Shown here in pieces: positions 1 to 11,414 of a stretch of DNA of 64,000 bases. The translations under genes were made by a program, and so were the position numbers. A model generated the notes under the pieces. It saw only the letters and a program-made list of their open reading frames with translations. It ran no database searches and was not told where the DNA came from. Location of the stretch: positions 39,204,338-39,268,337 of the forward strand of contig CM060199.1 in assembly GCA_030562195.1 (NCBI GenBank). The letters run 5' to 3'. This DNA is from Nipponacmea schrenckii (Eukaryota; Mollusca; Gastropoda; Lottiidae). Every line of letters starts with the position of its first letter. Within the stretch, counting starts at the first letter, position 1.

Positions 1-55
1 CTACAATATTACTATGGTACAGGAAATGATGAAAGTAAAAGATGAGTTATCTAAC

Positions 56-3000
56 CTTGTCATTATCTGTATAATAAACGGAACGTTGACTAACAGCTGA
101 TCCCAGACTAGATCTAAATGTGTCATCTGGTACAGAGTTCATCTGCAATATACGAATAATAACATGAAATAACATTGTTGAATCAGAAATTATCATCTTA
201 AAGCTCCCTTATGAAAATCTCTGTAAGTATTTAAAAAAAAAATGAAAATGAAATGAATGGAGTTTTCTGCACCCTGTGGGCTAATGCAGTGTGCTATGAG
301 GGAAATTCTGCCAGGACAGTAGCATTCTCCTCCTCTTTTTCAATTTCCAATTTTGGAGGGATCTTTAACATGCACAGCCTGTAGCACACAGGACTTCAGT
401 CTATTGTCCCATCCGAACAACTAGACGCTTTTTCCATGTCAGTCCCTCCGACCTGCATCACTGACAAGGGGAAACCAGACTGAAAGATCCAAAGGTTAAT
501 CACGATCTTTGCCGGGAATGAACCCTGGACCCTCAGGTAAGCAGACAAACGTCTAACCCACTCTATTTGATCTACAGCAGTAACTAGATCATACCTGAAT
601 ACATGACAAATAAAATGTAAAAATCTTTTAAAGAGCAATTTTCTCACCTGCATTTGAAGATCGTGACATTTTTTGTTGATTTGTTTTGATCGTGTTTTCT
701 CTGATTCCAGTTCAGCAGTCAATTCACGAACTTTCTTCGATAATTCTACAATTTTAGTAGCTGCTGTTTCATTGGTGATCTGCATCCCTGTCATACCTTT
801 AAAAATATATTGAACATTTTCTTATTGATTTTGTAACGTCATGACAATCATATCTACCGCATTGCGCGTGCTCCTGTGAGGTAACACTTGCTTTCCACCT
901 CACTTCAACTCACCGGCTTGGCAGGTCATCTCTACTGACCATCTGTATATACTATGTATGTTGAATAAACCAACTGTTATGAATACTCTACAGTAGTCCT
1001 TATTGACTCAACAGATATCCTAACATGGTGGCAGAGGTGGTTAATAGAAATGATAAAGAGGACTGGATTTTCTAACGGTGGTGCTAGTCTTTTAACATGG
1101 TTTTCAATCATATTAATAATAATAAACTCTTATTTTACATGGTCCAATGAACGGGGGAGAGAGGGGCGGGGCAGAGAGGTATACTTGCCAAAAAAAAACA
1201 GACATATTATATCAGATTTACCAGATAAAGCATTCTTTTCTTCATTCTTCTTCTTTTTCAACTGTTTGATTTCAAACTCTCTTTCACTCAATAATTTATA
1301 ACATCGGCCATTTTCATCTTTTAGTTCCTGACAACAAATTAAACATTTATTTACCATCTCAAACATCATATAACACTGTTTATTTCTTTATATATAAAAA
1401 CAACATCATATAACACTGTTTATTTCTTTATATATAAAAACAACATCATATATCACTGTTTATTTCTTTATATATAAAAACAACATCATATAACACTGTT
1501 TATTTCTTTATATATAAAAACAACATCATATAACACTGTTTATTTCTTTATATATAAAAACAACATCATATAACACTGTTTATTTCTTTATTTATAAAAA
1601 ACAACATCAAAATCCTAGAGGAGCTGTAGTTCATTCATTTAGTGCTTTCAATATTTACAACCATTAACTAGTTGAGTCAGAAAAAGGGTAAAAAGTGTTT
1701 TCAGAATGTAGGTTATTATGAAACATGATTTGGATAACTAGTTTCAGAAACTAACTGTAAAAATGAAACTTACTCTAATTTCATTGTTGAGATGTTCAAC
1801 TAATTCTTCTGATAAATATCCTACTCCTGTACTCTTCTCTAACTATAATATAGACAAATACAAAATAATATGCAGTGTAGGCTGAATCTTTTCTACTGAA
1901 TGTTAACAAGGACTGAATGATAGACAGGACCATGTCATTGTGTACTTAATTCTGACCCATGTAAAATATAGAGTCTATGTTTGTCTCTATGGACTGAATG
2001 TTAGACAGGACCATGTCCTTGTGTATTGGACGTAATGCTGACCCATGTAAAATAAAGAGTTTATGTTTGTCTCTATGGACTGAATGTTAGACAGGACCAT
2101 GTCATTGTGTACTTAATTCTGACCCATGTAAAATATGTTTGTCCTCATTGGCTGAATGTTAGACAGGACCATATCCTTGTGTACTGGACTGGACTGACCC
2201 ATGTAAAATAAAGAGTTTATGTTTGTGTCTATGGACTAAATGTTAGACAGGACCATGTCATTGTGTACTTAATTCTGACCCATGTAAAATATAGAGTTTA
2301 TGTTTGTCCTCATTGGCTGAATGTTAGACAGGACCTATCCTTGTGTACTGGACCTAATTCTGACCCATGTAAAATAAAGAGTCTATGTTTGTCTCTATGG
2401 ACTGAATGTTAGACAGGACCATGTCCTTGTGTATTGGACGTAATGCTGACCCATGTAAAATAAAGAGTTTATGTTTGTCTCCATAAGCTGAATGTTAGAC
2501 AGGACCACGTCCTTGTGTAATGGACGTAATGCTGACCCATGTTAAATAAAGAGTTTATGTTTGTCCTCATTGGCTAAATGATAGACAGGACCATATCCTT
2601 GTGTACTGGACTTAATTCTGACCCATGTAAAATAAAGAGTTTATGTTTGTCTCTATGGACTGAATGTTAGACAGGACCATGTCATTGTGTATTGGACCTT
2701 ATGCTGACCCATTTAAAATAAAGATAATTTCATTCTTGTTCTCAAGGGCTGAATGTTAGACAGGTCTATGTTCCTGTGTATTGGACCAAGTTCTGACCCA
2801 TGTAAAATAAAGATTATGTCATTCTTGTTCTCAAGGGCTGAATAGTAGACAGGATCTTGGATGTAAGTAGACCAAATTATAACTAATTTCAAATAAAAAG
2901 TTTATCATTATCAGTATTAAACTAGTTGCTAGTTCATGATTATGTCAGACATCACCTTGTATTTATCAGGGCTAGTGTTTTATGGGGTCTTTTTTGGTTG

Positions 3001-3196
3001 TAACAAACTCAATCCTCGTATAACAAATATCTACCTTTAAATCTAAGTTATCATTGATACCAAACGTTTTCTTCTCTATTGAATTATTGGATAAATTCTC
3101 CTTTTCTTCTTTCATTTGTTTACGCCGTAACAATTTCTGTTGTTGTTGTTCTTGAAGAAGTTTGAATTGTTGTTTTAAACTATCATCGGCCTCCAT
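56..3196 (-). CDS. CCDC13: CCDC13, 5' exons (N-terminal 191 residues); gene continues beyond position 1
   Basis: Coiled-coil domain protein 13 is known in vertebrates as a centriolar-satellite/cilium protein. Exons on the minus strand: 3035-3196 (start ATG at 3196), 1774-1842, 1222-1327, 648-796 and probably 56-142. Phases join throughout (0, 0, 1, 0, 0), and each exon has AG before it and GT after it. The reading gives residues 1-54, 55-77, 78-112, 113-162 and 163-191. Recognition rests on blocks recalled from the human protein: a Gln/Lys-rich start ([19 protein letters not shown]), [18 protein letters not shown] in exon 3 and [14 protein letters not shown] in exon 4. It is highly charged and lacks proline in the core, as expected for a coiled coil. 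The open frame extends upstream of ATG 3196 but has no earlier ATG. Exon 5 ([12 protein letters not shown]...) is supported only by a strong acceptor (TATATTGCAG), a donor and correct phase. The introns carry an LTR remnant, a SINE and two tandem arrays. Confidence 0.85.
232..575 (-). mobile_element. tRNA-derived SINE (family A), in CCDC13 intron 4
   Basis: Read on the minus strand, it begins with a tRNA-like head. An A-box-like GAGTGGGTTAGACG lies near 549-562 and a B-box-like GGGTTCATTCCCGG near 512-525, at about tRNA spacing. The body follows, and the element ends in a CATTCATTTCATTT tail near 232-260. A second, more decayed copy with the same body lies at 54590-54925. The tail is shared with SINE family B at 20300-20620. 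It probably moved using a LINE that recognises the ATTTC-type tail (inference). Confidence 0.6.
832..1040 (+). mobile_element. Probable LTR and primer-binding-site remnant (Gypsy-like)
   Basis: The segment starts TGTAACG and ends CCTAACA at 1025. It contains AATAAA at about 963. It is followed at once by TGGTGGCAGAGGTGG (1026-1040), which resembles the primer-binding site of Ty3/Gypsy elements that start with TGG (complement of a tRNA CCA end). This is the order expected for a 5' LTR followed by a PBS. No gag or pol frame follows, so it is a truncated remnant. It sits in CCDC13 intron 3. The LTR start is a guess from the TG...CA rule. Confidence 0.4.
1361..1605. repeat. 40-bp tandem array, about 6 copies
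   Basis: Units of 40 bp built on AACATCATATAACACTGTTT plus an AT-rich half, nearly identical to each other. The array lies in CCDC13 intron 2, about 30 bp from the exon 3 acceptor. The high identity suggests recent growth and likely length variation. Confidence 0.95.
1896..2910 (+). repeat. 86-bp tandem array (family 86), about 11 copies
   Basis: The unit is about 86 bp and includes GACTGAATGTTAGACAGGAC and TGACCCATGTAAAATAAAGA. Copies diverge moderately. The array ends in an AT-rich tail (AGTTTATCATTATCAGTA near 2896-2915) that also ends the array at 23996-26285. It lies in CCDC13 intron 1. Confidence 0.95.
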
Positions 3197-3239
3197 CTTG
3201 ACTCGCACGCTGTAATGGTCAAATAAATCTATCACTGAG

Positions 3240-4326
3240 ACCGACTGTTCATAATACTATGGATTTCTTGTATTAGGCTACTATTTTATTCACAAGTCAA
3301 TTCTATGACAAACAAACAGTTCAGTAATTGTGCTTTGTCAAAGGGGATTGAAGAGTCTAAACCAAACTTTTTGAGTCAAAGCGGCAGTCTATTTTTTGTA
3401 GATTTTGTAGACAAACTTATAAAAGTTAATGCCAAAATTTAGCAAAACATGTCCATAAACATATTTCTAAATATATCTTAAACTATTTAACGCCAAACTA
3501 GTAAAAAAGAATTACATAAACTGTTAACGTTCTGTTAATGTTCTTGGTGTAGACAAAAACATTTAGCCTACCGGTAGCCTAATTGATTTCAGTAATTTTT
3601 TCAGGTATAATTTACCATGTTTCGGATATGGTGAACACTATATTGGGCAATTATTACTTTAATTTATATGACCATGTACAATAGCAATGTGACTCTGGAG
3701 GTACCACATCTAATTTTGTTATTGGCGATTCACTCATTTATACTCAAAAAACCTCAGCATAGTCTTCAACATTCAACAATGACCAGGGAATATGCCTGAA
3801 TAATATCGAGTGATTTATCATTAATTCAAACGTCGATTTTTAATTTAGTACTAAAGAAATTGACCAAAATAAAAAGCTTTAAATTATTATCAAATAAAAT
3901 AAAATTTTACCACAGTCACAAAGAAAATACCATCAACTTAGCAACACATCAACTTCCGGTATTTATCAACAGCTCCGCAGCAATAAAAATCCTCTTGTTA
4001 ATTGGTCAATAATATTTCAAGATAACTCATATTAAGTCAGACCACAGTAAATTGTCTCAAACATCACAATTCGTTCCGCGATCTGACTTTGTTTTTATGC
4101 TCAGGAAAATGTATTAGTTGAGGCCTGTTATGTTAAGTCCTTTGTAATTCAACGAACAATCGATGTCCCTCTTATTTAAGGATCCAATTGCAAACTTTCT
4201 TTTCCACAATGCAACCAGAAAAAATTCTTATAGCTTTCATTCTTTCATTAGTTCAACTAAGACCATAACCCCCCCCGGTCATATTTTAACTCCCTCCCAT
4301 ACAATTAAATATTGACTTCTTTGGGT
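3240..4326. other. Upstream region of CCDC13; no other gene seen
   Basis: AT-rich DNA before the CCDC13 start codon. It should hold the CCDC13 promoter and 5' untranslated sequence, but no clear TATA box or other motif can be assigned. No credible open frame is present on either strand. Confidence 0.4.
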
Positions 4327-4336
4327 GGTGGGCTCC

Positions 4337-4434
4337 ACAGGCACCAGATTCTGATAAAAAAAAAAAAAAAAAAAATTCTTAATACATATACGAATTTTTT
4401 TTTTTTTTTTTTTTTATCAGAATCTGGTGCCTGT
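4337..4434. mobile_element. Tiny inverted-repeat transposon (MULE-like MITE) with 10-bp target duplication
   Basis: The ends are inverted copies of ACAGGCACCAGATTCTGAT followed by an A run, with the matching T run and complement on the other side. The whole 98 bp folds into one hairpin around a short centre. It is flanked by perfect direct repeats GGTGGGCTCC at 4327-4336 and 4435-4444. Target duplications of 9-10 bp are typical of Mutator-like transposons. A second copy is at 34457-34529. Confidence 0.8.
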
Positions 4435-4499
4435 GGTGGGCTCCCAAACTTCAGTCCCTATGATCATGCTATGATGTAACTGCATTGTCCTCTGCGACG

Positions 4500-4615
4500 T
4501 AGGCTATTACTTGTTTTTTGGTTGGGGTAGTTGGTGGTTGTTCGGGGGTAGTTGGCAGTAGATGGGAGTAGTTGGCGGTAGAGAGGGGTAGTTGGTGGTA
4601 GTATTGGGTTTGAGT
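4500..4615 (+). repeat. G-rich short imperfect repeat
   Basis: Irregular repeats of GGTAGTTGG, with several G runs of 3-5 on the plus strand. It could form a G-quadruplex (inference). No gene is attached to it. Confidence 0.5.
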
Positions 4616-4619
4616 AAAA

Positions 4620-6150
4620 CACGGTAGACGGTTCTTATGAGTTATTTAGAATCCTGTAGGTATACTGATAGAGAGAAGGTTTTTGAATATCATTAAAACC
4701 CGGATGTTTATATACAATTAATAAAGCTCGACTAAACTCCTTGATAAGGTTAGGGGCCTATCCTCCGAGCACTTCGGCTCGTTGATATATTTATATTGCT
4801 ACTGTTCTCTACAAGAGTAGAACGTAAAACTCCATTCATTTCATTTCATTTACTGTTCTCTAAATCATCAACCCGGGCCGATTAAAGACAACAGTTAATA
4901 TAGTTGCCCATAGTCGACCCTTATTGAAGGATACCGAGATATAATATAGATCTGAGTCTAGCTTGAATATTTTTAATTGACCACTTATAAGTCTTGTATC
5001 ATTTTTCAAGGTGTAGGAAATCGATATTGGATTAATATACAATGATTGTTGATTTAAGTGTTTTTAAAACATGTGGTTGATGGGAATTATAGGCTTACAG
5101 GTTACGTTTTGAGTGTCGGGGCACGCTGTATTCTATACCCCTGGGATGTATGGTGTTTGTCACTGGGAAATGGTAAACTCGTGTTCGGGCGTAGCCTACA
5201 ACTGTAAAATTCAACATGGCTGCCATTGTGATAATATGTTTGTTTTGCCTTATGATTGTTTTTAACGTATTACGATTCCTGAATGAATTCATATATTTCA
5301 AATAAACTTAAAATATTGGCATGGACCCTTCATTGTTAGTTTACCTTAAATAAAGGTTGAGTTTCCCAATAGAAAACACGACTTAAGAGAAAAATATTGA
5401 AGTTACGAATGATAATTATCACATCGGAAGTCGTATTTTCCATATTTCCTAGGGGTAACGAATATAGCACCAAGCACGTTGTTGACGGCAACTACACATG
5501 TATAGGTTATTGTTCCTTTGTTTATTGACATGGTTACGGTTTAGAGTTTCAGGGTTCTTTTCCACTGTGTTGATGGGAACTATCACATTATATGTGGATG
5601 TTCTTCACAATGTCAAGTCATTACAATTAATAAGTTAGGTTAATGTGAAAGTTTGTCAATAAGTCAAATAATGACGTTAGAGGACGATGGTCCGAGTTAA
5701 GTCATTATTAGAGCATTGACAATTAGTCCATTAACCAACTTAAATAAGATTACAAAACAGCCACTATAATCATAGAGTTTTATTCAATACAAACCTGAAA
5801 TCACTTTTAATTCCCTTTAGTACAAGAATCATTCCATATTCAGACTATGTTCAATACAATGAACCAACCAATATGGCAGACCTGGTGTTTCGAAATAAAG
5901 TTTCATTGTTTGATTCTTTAAGTACTTATATAAATAAAATAAAATGTTCTAATGAATGGAAAACTGTCAGTTTGTCTATATCATTCCCGAATTAACTCAT
6001 AACGACCTAATGTAGGTTGATCCTAGCTAACATGTGAACTATCCATAAACTTCAGATGGCCTTCCTGTGTCCAGGCATAACTTTAATAATTTGAATGCAC
6101 AGAAATAACAATGAAGAAAATTGCCATTGTGACCAATTGTTTATTTGACT
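4620..6150. other. Gene-free AT-rich stretch
   Basis: No credible exon is visible. A lone SINE-type tail (ACTCCATTCATTTCATTTCATTT) lies at about 4830-4852, so a decayed SINE probably precedes it. Confidence 0.4.
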
Positions 6151-6164
6151 TTATCATTTCTTGA

Positions 6165-7178
6165 CAGATGATTATTAGACTTGTTCTACTAGTTGCCCTG
6201 ATGACCTTAGCAGTCTTTCATTGAGACTTGTCTTACATATTGGACCTGTGACCTATGACAGTGTTTATTGAGACTTGTCTCTAATCATTGTATGGCAGTG
6301 CTTTCATTTTAGAGTCCAATCATTGACTTAGTGACCTGGCCATGTTTATAAATATGTTGATATTGTACGCAATGTGACTATCCATCTGTTATGAAGATTG
6401 CTTATTATTGTCCTATTGACCTAGGCCAGTGTTTCATTGAGACTTGTCTCTATCTATTGCCTGTGACCAGGCCAGTGCTTTCATTGAGACTTGTCTCTAT
6501 CTATTGCCCTGTGACCTAGGCCAGTGCTTTCATTGAGACTTGTCTCTATTCTTGCTTGACCCTAGGCCAGTGCTTTCATTGAGACTTGTCTCTATCTATT
6601 GCCCTGTGACCTAGGCCAGTGCTTTCATTGAGACTTGTCTCTATCTATTGCCCTGTGACCTAGGCCAGTGCTTTCATTGAGACTTGTCTCTATCTATTGC
6701 CTGTGACCTAGGCCAGTGCTTTCATTGAGACTTGTCTCTATCTATTGTCCTGTGACCTAGGCCAGTGCTTTCATTGAAACTTGTCTCTATCTATTGCCTG
6801 TGACCTAGGCCAGTGCTTTCATTGAGACTTGTCTCTATCTATTGTCCTGTGACCTAGGCCAGTGCTTTCATTGAGACTTGTCTCTATCTATTGTCCTGTG
6901 ACCTAGGCCAGTGCTTTCATTGAGACTTGTCTCTATCTATTGCCCTGTGACCTAGGCCAGTGCTTTCATTGAGACTTGTCTCTATCTATTGCCCTGTGAC
7001 CTAGGCCAGTGCTTTCATTGAGACTTGTCTCTATCTATTGCCCTGTGACCTAGGCCAGTGCTTTCATTGAGACTTGTCTCTATCTATTGCCCTGTGACCT
7101 AGGCCAGTGCTTTCATTGAGACTTGTCTCTATCTATTGTCCTGTGACCTAGGCCAGTGCTTTCATTGAGACTTGTCTC
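6165..7178 (+). repeat. 49-bp tandem array, about 20 copies
   Basis: The unit contains CTGTGACCTAGGCCAGTGCT and TTCATTGAGACTTGTCTCTA. Copies before about 6405 are degenerate, and those from 6460 to 7178 are nearly identical. This looks like an array with an old decaying edge and a young core. A single related fragment lies near 45480-45510. Confidence 0.95.
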
Positions 7179-7743
7179 AATGCACCCTTACACAATCTTC
7201 GGTCTTATAACTTAACGGCAATAGCCAGTATTCTTGTATCATGGAATGCAGCGATTTGATTTGAATGTACACCAGCGTATACAGCCAACCAGAGCCCAAG
7301 AAAGAAAGAGTTTTGACACGATACTTCGGCCTTGGAAAACTTGTTGATCTTCACACCGCTGCTATCGTGGGCGTTTGCGATGGGTTTAGACATGTTTGAC
7401 CTTAATATGCTTATATATATATCTGACCTTATGACGGCAACCACAAAAACGCTGTTGCATAGAATTCTGCAATATTATTAGTTTCATTTCTGGGCTTTTG
7501 TGACACAGACCCCCCCCCCCCGCCCATATTAAAACAGAATAAAAAAACAAAATAATTTAATTAACAAACTTGTAAAATATACATTTTTATCACATTTATC
7601 ACAGTAAATTAAACCCTTATACACAGGCTGTTAGCTCAATCTGTAAAATATACAACTTTATTGGCAACCTGCTGCCAGTACATCTTCTGTTATTTTATAA
7701 ACGAAGGGTCAAGAATAGAAATGTAGTCATATAAACACACTTT

Positions 7744-8035
7744 TGAAAGGAATACTGCATCTTACAATGAACATAGGATTTAAAAATTCGTCCAATAAGG
7801 GCCTTATTCATCAGTAGATAAACCTGCTGTCATAAATAACATAACAGAATCATTATAAAATTCGATAAATCAGAAAAGCTTATTTATCATCCATAAAATG
7901 CAATTTAAATAATTACTTATTTTGGTGATGTTTCCAGATTTTACAGGGATTCTGTTACTTTATGACACCAGGTAAGTTCACTGATGAGCATATACTCATA
8001 TTGACCATTCTTAAGAACTGAAATTTTATGTTCAA
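7744..8035. mobile_element. Foldback element, family M1
   Basis: The left arm (ACTGCATCTTACAATGAACA) and the right arm (ending GAACTGAAATTTTATGTTC) are inverted copies. Internal inverted segments centre on CACCAGGTAAGTTCACTGAT. The same family recurs at 17800-18060, 21135-21570, 26440-27010, 38395-38590, 43135-43440, 51530-53030 and 63590-63850. No coding capacity, so it is a non-autonomous element. Confidence 0.65.
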
Positions 8036-8519
8036 GTTGATCAAATGTTAGCACCATCTGTCAGTCCGCAAACAGCAATGTATATCTTTAAAGAGCCTAC
8101 GTACATGGTATAAGTATGTAACAGCTAACATAAGTAAATTCGTTTCAATTGGATTATATAGAATGATCTCGCCGCTCCTTATCGTTAAAGTGCCACTATG
8201 CCTAATTTTACTAGTAAATCAGGCGTGTCTTCAGATGTCCAAGTACAGAATGTCGGTCGTGGCTAGCTGCCAATAAAAGCATGTAACAGAATTTACACAA
8301 ATCGCTAGAACTGTTTTTGATTTTTCAAAGGTAGTATTTTACTTTTTCAAGTCTTTGTTTATCATAAGCTACGACATTCTGTCTAATTCAAACTATTGGA
8401 TACCCGAAACACACCCGATTTGTTTTAAGTATAGGCAGGTATCTCCTTTAACTGAAGCCTACATCCACCTCGTCACGTGGGTAGTGATCCGGTTTCATCA
8501 AGGCTATGACATCTACTGA

Positions 8520-8815
8520 CCTTAGACTGTAATTAGTACATGCTTAAAGCGAACGTTAGCTTGTCATCTACCAACAACTACCTAGTCTGAAATTAGTACA
8601 TGCATAAAGCGAACGTTAGCTTGTCATCTACCAACAACTACCTAGTCTGTGATATCAGTTAGCTGGAAGCGAACGTTAACTTGTCATCTACCAACAACTA
8701 CCTAGTCTGTGATATCAGTTAGCTGGAAGCGGGCGTTAACTTGTCATCTACCAACAACTACCTAGTCTATGATATCAGCATTTGCTGAAAGCGGGCGTTA
8801 AATTGTAATCTACCA
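8520..8815 (+). repeat. 60-bp tandem array, about 5 copies
   Basis: The unit contains GCGAACGTTAACTTGTCATC and TACCAACAACTACCTAGTCT. The last copy is degenerate. Confidence 0.9.
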
Positions 8816-8829
8816 ACAAAGAATACCGA

Positions 8830-9970
8830 ATATACACGATTCTCTGTTAGACGTTTACTACGTAGAAATTACAAAATATACAGAATCAATAAGCTAATAA
8901 TGTTTTATAGCCTGAGTTACTTCCCTTAATCTAAATATCAGCCGAATTACTCAGCGTCCTACAGAAAAGGAGAAACTCGACTCTTGAAACGGATTTTAAG
9001 CTATTATAAAAATGGACGGTTAACAATAATAAATATCATAAAAACAACTTTGCAATCGAATATATACACTTGTCTTTTGATCTTCAACTGTTAAACTCAA
9101 TCTCAGCCAAAAACACTATAATACTTAAACACTAAAAAAACGCATTGATAAAAAAGTCCTATATGGCGAAAGATGAATTAGTCCAATGGGAGAAGAATCA
9201 TTACAAGTGCCCTTTATCCTCCTCCCCCATTGTGAAAAATATCAAAACATTCGGGGATTACTGCCAGAAAAACATAGAAATCTGATTTACTGTTATTTAA
9301 GGGAATAACTATATTTGATATAGGGGAGTAACGACTGTGTAGAATTACGTCAAATGTAAATATGTAGACAATAGTATTCTCCCTTTGATTAATTAACATC
9401 GGTGACAGATTGAATATATTAAAATTATCCGATTAAGATTAGGTGAGGATGTTTTCACTGCGACAATCTCGCATATTTTGACTCGAATATCCTAGTCCGA
9501 AGAACGACCGCTTCATCCTCATGAGCTGATTTTTCACTTGAGCGAATTTAAAAATTGGTGGAAATAGGACTATTCATGTAGTCTGAAATCATCAGACCTG
9601 GTCAACGTTAGGTCAACGTTTAAAGTGCACGTCAAGTAAAAGGTCAGGTGTTTACAGTGCACGTCCAGAATTCATCCAACATAATGGTTAATATTACCAA
9701 TATAGTGGTTAAATATCAAACACAAGCTCAACAAAATGTCGATCGAAAGTTTCCCCTCCCTCCCTCGACAAAAAATCTTCACAATTCTTACATTTAGAAA
9801 CATGACGGTAAAGTTACTATAACTACCAAACTAAATTAATCTTAATTACTTTGATAATAAAAGAGCGCCTTATAAATTTCAACATGATTTGATAGGAAAA
9901 TGAGAGCAGATGCGAGTGCGCATTTGCCTTAGCCTCAGTCAGAAATGGAAATAAAATAAAATAGGTGACA
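8830..9970. other. Gene-free stretch downstream of the mucin-like gene
   Basis: No credible exon or repeat array is seen. Short frames here lack codon structure and splice signals. The 3' untranslated region of the gene that ends at 9975 must lie at its upper edge, but no clear polyadenylation signal was found. Confidence 0.35.
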
Positions 9971-9974
9971 GACA

Positions 9975-11308
9975 CTAATATCGAAGTTTCTGTAAAAATA
10001 ATGGAAGAGAAAAAGTTACAATTAACGTTATGGTAGACAGCGACACATGCGTGCATCCATTTTTTTCAGTTGTCGTTTCTATATTATTGCTTGATGGAGA
10101 ACTAGTTGCATTCGATACCGTGGCACCAGTTGCAGTCGATCCCGTGGCACCAGGTGCAGCCGATCCCGTGGCACCAGTTGCAGCCGATCCCGTGGCACCA
10201 GTTGCAAGCGATCCTTGGGAACTAGTTGCAACCGATCCCTGGGCACTAGTTGCATCCGATCCTTGGACACTAGTTGCAACCGATCCCGTGGCACCAGTTG
10301 GAACCGATCCTTGAGAACTAGTTGCATCCGATCCCTGGGTACTAGTTGCATCCGATCCCGTGGCACCAGTTGCAGCCGATCCCGTGGCCCCAGTTGCAAC
10401 CGATCCTTGGGAACTAGTTGCAACCGATCCCTGGGCACTAGTTGCATCCGATCCTTGGGCACTAGTTACAACCGATCCCGTGGCACCAGTTGGAACCGAT
10501 CCTTGAGAACTAGTTGCATCCGATCCCTGGGTACTAGTTGCATCCGATCCCGTGGCACCAGTTGCATCCGATCCTGGGGCACTAGTTGCATCCGATCCTG
10601 TGGCACTAGTTGCAGCCGATCCTGGGGCACTAGTTGCATCCGACGCTGTGGCACCAGTTACATCAGAGCTAGCAACAGTATCTGTGGAAGGTGTTGATGA
10701 TGAGTTCACAAATCCGCTTTGAAGAGACACGACTGTAAAAGACAATGACAGATAGTCGACATAGTTCAGAGACAATGGCGATTGATTGGTCTTTACGGAA
10801 TTTGGCTAAGAAGCTACTACTTCAAGAATGTTGCTTACTATTTGGTCAGCCTCTTAACATTGATATCTCCCCGAAAAAACTATTCTTATTATCACACTTT
10901 TGTGCCGAACTGAATAGTCTTACATGTGGCATGAATGGATTACTGATCTAGTATCCAATTAGCAATGGACCGGCGGAATTGACGACTTATAATTTAGTAT
11001 AATATAGTAATATGGGTCGACTGTGGGGCTGGCTTTCTTAGACTCTATTTATCAATTGACCGACTGTAGGGCTCGTGAATAGTCGAGGTACGATACCGGG
11101 TCCGATTTCCGGTTCGGAATTATCGATACTGTAGAGAATATCAACTCCATGTATTCGTTTCTTTTATTTTCTTCTCTATCGATGGTCCCAGACTGGATAT
11201 CGGACTAAACACGATACCTTGACTATTTCCACCTCTATTCAATGTCAAGGTCTTACCTAGTAACACCAACAATAACATGTATTTGAATATTTCTCCTCTC
11301 CGTTCCAT
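9975..11308 (-). CDS. Secreted mucin-like repeat protein, probably GPI-anchored (two exons)
   Basis: Not assignable to a named family. Exon 1 is 11257-11308 (ATG at 11308, donor G|GTAAGA). Exon 2 is 9975-10732 (acceptor CTTTTACAG). The phase-1 junction makes a 269-residue protein. Residues 11-24 (MLLLVLLVVSLQSG) form a good signal peptide that exists only after splicing, which supports the model. Residues of about 45-225 are roughly 24-bp (8-residue) repeats rich in Ser, Thr, Ala and Gly, such as GSDATSAQ and GSVATGAT, so heavy O-glycosylation is expected. The C-terminus has a short spacer (TTTEKNGC) and then a hydrophobic tail (VSLSTITLIVTFSLPLFL), as in GPI-anchor signals. Because the unit is a multiple of three, other frames over the array are also open; those are shadows. 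A cell-surface or mucus coat role is inference. Confidence 0.65.
10090..10665 (-). repeat. 24-bp coding minisatellite inside the mucin-like gene
   Basis: About 24 units of 24 bp with a higher-order pattern: blocks of about 190 bp recur (for example 10200-10330 and 10400-10520). Unit changes are mostly in-frame substitutions. Copy number probably varies between individuals. Confidence 0.9.
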
Positions 11309-11414
11309 ATTTATATTCTTTGTTGCCTGAAAAACATGAAAGTATAAGGAAAGAATTCCTTTAACGTTTCGTTAGTCATAAACATAACGAATGAACATTA
11401 CTAGTTATGGGATG

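Noticed and set aside
10030..10697. Plus-strand and other minus-strand open frames over the 24-bp array (repeats such as RSLGTSCN and RDRLQLVP)
   Set aside because: They are open only because the unit is a multiple of three without stops. Only the minus frame with signal peptide, acceptor and hydrophobic tail has coding context.
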